Shown here: in pieces, positions 13,581 to 17,964 of the stretch
How the letters are laid out: every line of letters begins with the position of its first letter
Numbering within the stretch: the stretch's first letter is position 1
NCBI GenBank assembly: GCA_947624665.1
Contig: CANQLK010000017.1
Location: 1 to 17,964 of the forward strand
Length of the DNA: 17,964 nt
Direction: 5' to 3'
Origin: Candidatus Gastranaerophilales bacterium
Lineage (GTDB): Bacteria; Cyanobacteriota; Vampirovibrionia; Gastranaerophilales; Gastranaerophilaceae
Notes under the pieces: generated by a model
Databases searched by the model: none
Seen by the model: the letters and a program-made list of their open reading frames with translations, nothing else
Told to the model about the DNA's origin: nothing
Made by a program: the position numbers and the translations under genes

Positions 13581-15407
13581 ATGGAAAAGAATAAGAAAAT
13601 GTTGTTAATTTTTCCGCCGCAATGGACTCCTATAAGCCCTCATTTCGCCATACCTTCTCTGTTGGGACAGTTGATTGCAAACGGATATGATGCACAAGCT
13701 GTTGATTTGAATATTGATTTCTTTGATACTTATTTGAATGAAGATAAACTTCTTGAATCCATTGATTTGGCTAAAGAAAATTTTAAATATCTTCAATCCC
13801 GTATATTATCGGTATTCTCCCCGAACAAAACAGCTAATCAATATACGCTTGAGGAGCAGATTTTTTTATATCGTTATAATTATATAAATCAATATTTTAA
13901 AAACCATTCACGCTATTTGGAACTTATTCCTTCTTTGGTAGATAATGCTAAAAGAGTTATTAAAAGTGATGATTTCTATAATCCCGTTAAGTTTGTTAAA
14001 AACCTAAATATTATTGTAAGAGCATTGGAAATTATTTCTTTACCGTATGCACCTACTAAGGTCGAATTTGACAGTGTTCAAAATCCTTTCTTTAAATTTA
14101 ATTACGATACTATAAAATATTTTGTGTTTGATAAAGCTTCTAATATTTTTATTGATTATTATAAGAGTAAATTAGACGAAATATTAAAAAAAGATGCTGA
14201 TTTTATTGCTTTGTCAATAAATTCTTCAAGCCAAATTGTTCCGGGACTCACTCTTTGTAATATGCTTAAAAATTCTACCAATGCCCATATAAATATCGGC
14301 GGTAACTTTTTTGGTAGAATTGCAAACGAATTGCTGAAACATAAAGAATTCTTTGAACTCTTTGCACATAGCGTTTCCGTTGAAGAGGGTGAAGGCCCTA
14401 TTGTTCAATTAGCAAAATTTGTTAATGATGAAATTCCTATTTCTCAGGTTCCGAATTTGTTATATGTTGCTGACGGAAAAGTAGTTCAAAATGAGAAAAT
14501 GAAACCTTTACGTCTTGATGAAACGGCAGGAATGGATTTAACAGGGTATGATTTAAGTAAATACTTATCTCCTGAAATTGTTATGCCGTTTCAATCTTCA
14601 AGAGGCTGCTATTGGGGAAAATGCAGCTTCTGCGATCAGGATTTCGGTCAGAATTTTAATGTTAAAAATACGGATAAAATTATTAGCGAATTTATTGATT
14701 TCAAAAATAAATATAATATAAATTCTTTTGAATTTATTGATGAATCGGTTTCACCGTCTGAACTTTCGGCACTCAGTGATAAGATATCCGAAAATAATTT
14801 AGAGGTTAAATTCTTTGCGGATGCAAGATTAGAAACCGATTTTACTTCGGAAATCTTAAATAAAGCTTCAAAAGCAGGTTTAAAAATGATTTTGTGGGGA
14901 CTTGAATCAGGCTCCGAAAAGGTGCTTAAGCTTATTAATAAAGGTATTGATATTAATAAGCGATTTGAAATAATGCAGAATGCTAAAAATGCCGGAATTT
15001 GGAATTTCGCATTTATTTTCTTCGGATTCCCTGCCGAAACACTTGAAGATGCCTTTTTGACCGTTAAAATGCTTGTTGATAATTCCAATATCATTGATTC
15101 CTACGGGAGAAGTGTTTACACAATGGGCAGACATTCAAAATTGGCTCAGGAACCGGAGAAATATGGCATTACTAAAATCTATCCCGCTAAAGATGAATTC
15201 TCTCCTAATATTAATTTTGAATGTTCGGGCATGACTAAAGATGAGCTTAAATCTGTTCATTCTTATTGTATTTCGGAATGCGCCCGTGCTTTTAAAAATC
15301 CTTTATGGATGTATTTAAGAACCAGAGAGTGGCTTTTTCTTTATATTTCAAAATATGGTGTTGATTGGGTCAGAAATTACAATCTGACCGATATTAATGA
15401 GGAATAA
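13581..15407 (+). CDS. B12-binding-domain radical SAM protein
   Basis: A 608-residue protein. The N-terminal region (about 7-290) starts like cobalamin-binding-domain radical SAM proteins (LLIFPPQWTPISPHFAIPSLLGQL, then YDAQAVDLN). It contains a long helical insert (about 55-200) and the strand IALSINSSSQIVPG. No DXHXXG cobalamin motif is present, so B12 binding is uncertain. The radical SAM domain follows with C343, C348 and C351 in RGCYWGKCSFC. The first two cysteines are four residues apart instead of three. Later segments WGLESGS and FGFPAET are typical of this class. The reaction is unknown; relatives include methyltransferases, cyclases and peptide-modifying enzymes. A small helical protein gene follows after two bases, and its Shine-Dalgarno lies in this gene's last codons. 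Confidence 0.85.
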   Translation: MEKNKKMLLIFPPQWTPISPHFAIPSLLGQLIANGYDAQAVDLNIDFFDTYLNEDKLLESIDLAKENFKYLQSRILSVFSPNKTANQYTLEEQIFLYRYNYINQYFKNHSRYLELIPSLVDNAKRVIKSDDFYNPVKFVKNLNIIVRALEIISLPYAPTKVEFDSVQNPFFKFNYDTIKYFVFDKASNIFIDYYKSKLDEILKKDADFIALSINSSSQIVPGLTLCNMLKNSTNAHINIGGNFFGRIANELLKHKEFFELFAHSVSVEEGEGPIVQLAKFVNDEIPISQVPNLLYVADGKVVQNEKMKPLRLDETAGMDLTGYDLSKYLSPEIVMPFQSSRGCYWGKCSFCDQDFGQNFNVKNTDKIISEFIDFKNKYNINSFEFIDESVSPSELSALSDKISENNLEVKFFADARLETDFTSEILNKASKAGLKMILWGLESGSEKVLKLINKGIDINKRFEIMQNAKNAGIWNFAFIFFGFPAETLEDAFLTVKMLVDNSNIIDSYGRSVYTMGRHSKLAQEPEKYGITKIYPAKDEFSPNINFECSGMTKDELKSVHSYCISECARAFKNPLWMYLRTREWLFLYISKYGVDWVRNYNLTDINEE

Positions 15408-15409
15408 TT

Positions 15410-15787
15410 ATGAATTTCTTTAAAAAATTAGGTGAAAAATTTTCAGGCAATTCTTTGGAAAATTCAAGCTTTTTCTCTCAAGAAAACAGAACTGAAGAAA
15501 TTAATTCGCAAAGAAATCGACAAAAACAAGCTTTGATTGCAAATCTTCAAAGGCTTCAATTTACTCCCGAAGAAATAAATGAAGTTACCGTCATACTTGA
15601 TAAATGCGAACAAATGGTTCAAATAATCAAAGATGATTTAATAGGTACTAATATAAATAATATTCATGCACATCAAGTTTTGGATGAAAAACTTCAAAAA
15701 ATGCGCCAATATGAACTTAAAGCCGCTGAAGATATTAAGGCAAAAGTTGCCGAAATTATTAAGCGAAAATCTAACAACAGGAATTAA
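15410..15787 (+). CDS. Small helical hypothetical protein
   Basis: A 125-residue protein that I do not recognise. The first 30 residues are Ser/Asn/Phe-rich and probably flexible. About 30-118 are predicted helical with heptad-like Leu/Ile spacing, suggesting a coiled coil or helical bundle. It is Lys/Glu-rich with one cysteine (in DKCEQM) and has no signal peptide or membrane segment. The ATG is two bases after the radical SAM stop, with GAGGAA five bases upstream inside that gene, so the two are made together. A partner or scaffold role for the radical SAM enzyme is possible but rests only on position. It ends six bases before the converging prfB stop. Confidence 0.75.
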   Translation: MNFFKKLGEKFSGNSLENSSFFSQENRTEEINSQRNRQKQALIANLQRLQFTPEEINEVTVILDKCEQMVQIIKDDLIGTNINNIHAHQVLDEKLQKMRQYELKAAEDIKAKVAEIIKRKSNNRN

Positions 15788-15793
15788 TTTATT

Positions 15794-16903
15794 TTATTCT
15801 ATTTTTATATTCATTTTTAAAAAAGCTTCAATAAAACCGTCGATGTTACCGTCCATAACGGAATCAACGTTGCCTGATTCAAAGTTTGTTCTGTGGTCTT
15901 TAACCATTTTATAAGGGTGAAATACATAAGAACGTATTTGTGAACCAAAATTTATGTCAACATTTTCCCCTTTTAATTTCATCAATTTTTCTTCGTGTTC
16001 AGCTTGTTTAAGTGCCAGTAACTTCGAAGCCAAAATTTGAAGAGCCGTTTCTTTGTTTTGTAATTGTGAACGCTGCTGCTGGCATCTTACTACAATACCT
16101 GTCGGTTTATGTAAAATTCTAACTGCTGTTTCAACCTTGTTTACGTTTTGTCCGCCGGCACCGCCCGAACGCATTGTATCTACAACAATATCTTCTTGCG
16201 GAATTGTTATTTTTTTACTGAAATCTTCTATAACAGGACTGACTTCAATGCTCGCAAAACTCGTTTGTCTTTTTCCGTTAGCATTAAACGGGGATATTCT
16301 TACCAAACGGTGTACTCCCTTTTCTGCCTTTGCAAGACCGTATGCATATTTGCCTATTACTTTTATTGTCGCAGATTTTATTCCCGCTTCTTCACCGTCG
16401 GAATGTTCTATTAAATCAACTTGCCAGTGCTTTGATTCCGACCATCTCGTGTACATTCTCAGAAGCATTTGCGCCCAGTCCTGTGCATCGGTTCCTCCGG
16501 CTCCTGCATTTACCGTTATTATTGCATCTGCTTTATCATATTCTCCGCTTAATGTTGATTCTATTTCCCATATTTCCAAATCACTTTTAAGGTTTTTTGT
16601 GTTGGATTCTATTTCTTTTAATAATGATTCTTCTTTTGTTTCATCATACAGTTCAAACAATGTTTCTATATCACTTACATAGTTTTCCCAGTTTGTGATT
16701 TTTTCAAGATTATCTTTATCCTCTTTTATTTCACGGGCTATTCTTGCGGATGCTTCGCTGTCTGACCATATATCGCTTTGCTGCAATTTCTCCTCGTTAT
16801 TTTTTACGGACTGTTTTAGAGAATCTGTATCAAAAACATTTAATGCTTTTTGATACATTGTCTTTACCTGTGTATAATTTTGTTTTAGTTCTTCATATAT
16901 CAA
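15794..16903 (-). CDS. prfB: Peptide chain release factor 2
   Basis: Recognises UGA and UAA in the ribosomal A site and triggers peptide release. It has 369 residues with a helical N-terminal domain, the stop-codon anticodon tripeptide SPF (204-206), and the catalytic GGQ (250-252) in SGGAGGQNVNKVETAVR. There is no programmed frameshift: the frame is open across the place (around residues 24-26, NVFDTDS) where many prfB genes have an in-frame UGA and CUUUGA slip site. The likely start is a TTG at 16903. It gives an N-terminus one residue shorter than E. coli RF2 up to that point, and the next in-frame ATG (residue 16) would remove part of domain 1. It starts five bases after the metG stop, with AGGG as a weak ribosome site. 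It is probably coupled to metG. Confidence 0.93.
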   Translation of the reverse strand: MIYEELKQNYTQVKTMYQKALNVFDTDSLKQSVKNNEEKLQQSDIWSDSEASARIAREIKEDKDNLEKITNWENYVSDIETLFELYDETKEESLLKEIESNTKNLKSDLEIWEIESTLSGEYDKADAIITVNAGAGGTDAQDWAQMLLRMYTRWSESKHWQVDLIEHSDGEEAGIKSATIKVIGKYAYGLAKAEKGVHRLVRISPFNANGKRQTSFASIEVSPVIEDFSKKITIPQEDIVVDTMRSGGAGGQNVNKVETAVRILHKPTGIVVRCQQQRSQLQNKETALQILASKLLALKQAEHEEKLMKLKGENVDINFGSQIRSYVFHPYKMVKDHRTNFESGNVDSVMDGNIDGFIEAFLKMNIKIE

Positions 16904-16908
16904 TTATC

Positions 16909-17964
16909 TTATGCCCTTTTTTTATCTGCAGCTATTTCCGAATCCAATCTTAAAAATACGGGTTTAATTTTTTCTTTTTCTGTAATTTTTCCTGCTTTTA
17001 ATCCGCCCCAGTATAGATTTTCGTATCTAAAATCAATTCTTTCATTTAATTGATTTAATATATCTTCGCTGATATTGGGACAATACGGATAAAGCATAAT
17101 CGCAATGTGCCTCATAGCTTCAAGTACGGTATAAAGTACTTTTCCGCACTCTGTTATTTTTCCTTCTTTTGCAAGCGACCAGGGCGCTGTTTCGGTTACG
17201 TATTTATTTACGCTGTCCGAGAACGAAACAAGGGTGTTTGAAGCTTCTGCTATTTCATAATTATTAAATGCTTCAATAATTTGTGTTTTTGTATTCTCTG
17301 CTTGAATTGCAATTTTTGAATTTTTATCTGTTATAAATTCTTCTTTTATTTCTCCGTCAAAATATTTAACGAGCATATTTAATGTTCTGTTTAGAAGATT
17401 ACCGATATTGTTTGCTAAATCCGCATTAACTTTTTCTTTAAAATCTTCATCCGAATAATTTCCGTCTTTACCGCTTTGAGCTGCCGCTGCCATGTAATAT
17501 CTGAATGCATCGGGTTTTTCCAAATTAAATGCTTTCATTATATCCGATGGTGCTATAACATTACCCAGTGATTTGCTCATTTTTGTCTGATCAATTGTTA
17601 TCCATCCGTGTGCAAATATTGTTTTTGCTAACGGCAATCCCAATGACATTAATATTGCACTCCAATATATCGAGTGGAATTTTATTATATCCTTGCCTAT
17701 TACGTGTACATCGGCGGGCCATAATTCTTTAAATTCTTCACTCGGATTCTCTATATCATATCCTATTGCGGTTATATAATTTGACAGTGCATCAATCCAT
17801 ACATAAATAGTTTGAGTTTCATCTTCCGGTACTTCTATACCCCATTGTACCGATGATTTTGTTCTTGACACTGATATATCTTCAATGTTTTCCAACTGGT
17901 TTAATATCTCATTGACTCTTGATGAGGGTTTTATAAAATCGGGATGGGTTTTTATGTAGTCTGC
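16909..17964 (-). CDS. metG: Methionyl-tRNA synthetase, 5' part outside window
   Basis: Charges tRNA-Met with methionine. The frame is open to the window edge, giving 351 visible C-terminal residues; the HIGH half lies outside. Visible are VWIDALSNYITAIGY, the WPADVHVIGKDIIKFH segment, HGWITIDQTKMSKSLGN with the KMSKS loop, and the alpha-helical anticodon-binding domain with LLNRTLNM and ETAPWSLAKEG. The protein ends at ADKKRA shortly after the helical domain. It therefore lacks the C-terminal EMAP/Trbp111-like tRNA-binding domain found in many longer MetRS proteins. A TTG codon (Leu) at 17895 is internal and not the start. prfB follows after five bases on the same strand. Confidence 0.95.
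   Translation of the reverse strand, partial: ADYIKTHPDFIKPSSRVNEILNQLENIEDISVSRTKSSVQWGIEVPEDETQTIYVWIDALSNYITAIGYDIENPSEEFKELWPADVHVIGKDIIKFHSIYWSAILMSLGLPLAKTIFAHGWITIDQTKMSKSLGNVIAPSDIMKAFNLEKPDAFRYYMAAAAQSGKDGNYSDEDFKEKVNADLANNIGNLLNRTLNMLVKYFDGEIKEEFITDKNSKIAIQAENTKTQIIEAFNNYEIAEASNTLVSFSDSVNKYVTETAPWSLAKEGKITECGKVLYTVLEAMRHIAIMLYPYCPNISEDILNQLNERIDFRYENLYWGGLKAGKITEKEKIKPVFLRLDSEIAADKKRA

Noticed and set aside
16053..16682. 209-codon open frame on the + strand opposite prfB
   Set aside because: Shadow of the conserved prfB coding sequence. No recognisable domain or start signals.
16824..16840. RF2 programmed frameshift site
   Set aside because: The local sequence contains TTTTTGATAC, but the reading frame is GTT TTT GAT ACA with no in-frame UGA and no CUUUGA, so no frameshift is needed.
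1..17964. CRISPR arrays, tRNA genes, insertion sequences, prophage or toxin-antitoxin modules
   Set aside because: No regularly spaced direct repeats, no cloverleaf in the short intergenic gaps, no transposase or integrase motif. The single HNH gene has no mobile context.

Overview
The window is an AT-rich (about one-third G+C by eye), densely packed chromosomal segment using the standard genetic code. TAA, TAG and TGA are all used as stops. It holds 17 protein genes, the two at the edges cut by the window. I see no tRNA, rRNA, CRISPR array, transposase or attachment site, and no stretch above about 140 bases without a gene. The organism is bacterial. A Gram-negative, cyanobacteria-related lineage such as the non-photosynthetic gut Melainabacteria/Gastranaerophilales fits best. 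This is inferred from the low GC, a HisC fused to a HAD phosphatase of a type I associate with cyanobacteria and some archaea, a short cyanobacterial-style PLP decarboxylase, a periplasmic SIMPL protein, and single-gene acidic hypotheticals. It is not proven from the sequence.

Layout, left to right. A + strand pair (tyrS 3' part, cysE) ends at a strong bidirectional terminator. A single - strand gene encodes an acidic unknown protein. A - strand pair encodes two half-size ChrA-type transporters. A + strand HNH nuclease gene follows. A tight - strand operon of five genes (ligA, a two-helix membrane protein, a SIMPL protein, a hisC-HAD fusion, hisB) spans 9845 to 4338. A + strand pair (PLP-dependent amino-acid decarboxylase, radical SAM protein) ends at a second bidirectional terminator. 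A single - strand gene encodes an EF-hand protein with three repeats. A + strand pair encodes a B12-type radical SAM protein and a small helical protein. A - strand pair (metG 3' part, prfB) closes the window.

Most genes are housekeeping: aminoacyl-tRNA synthesis (tyrS, metG), translation termination (prfB), DNA ligation (ligA), cysteine synthesis (cysE) and histidine synthesis. The histidine part is the most coherent unit. HisB, HisC and a probable histinol-phosphate-type HAD phosphatase would carry out three consecutive steps from only two genes.

The less explained content is the EF-hand/triple-repeat protein, the acidic 208-residue protein, two radical SAM enzymes with unknown substrates, and an apparent leaderless promoter style. 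In that style an extended -10 box lies exactly six bases before the ATG, and it appears at two genes, with a third similar case.
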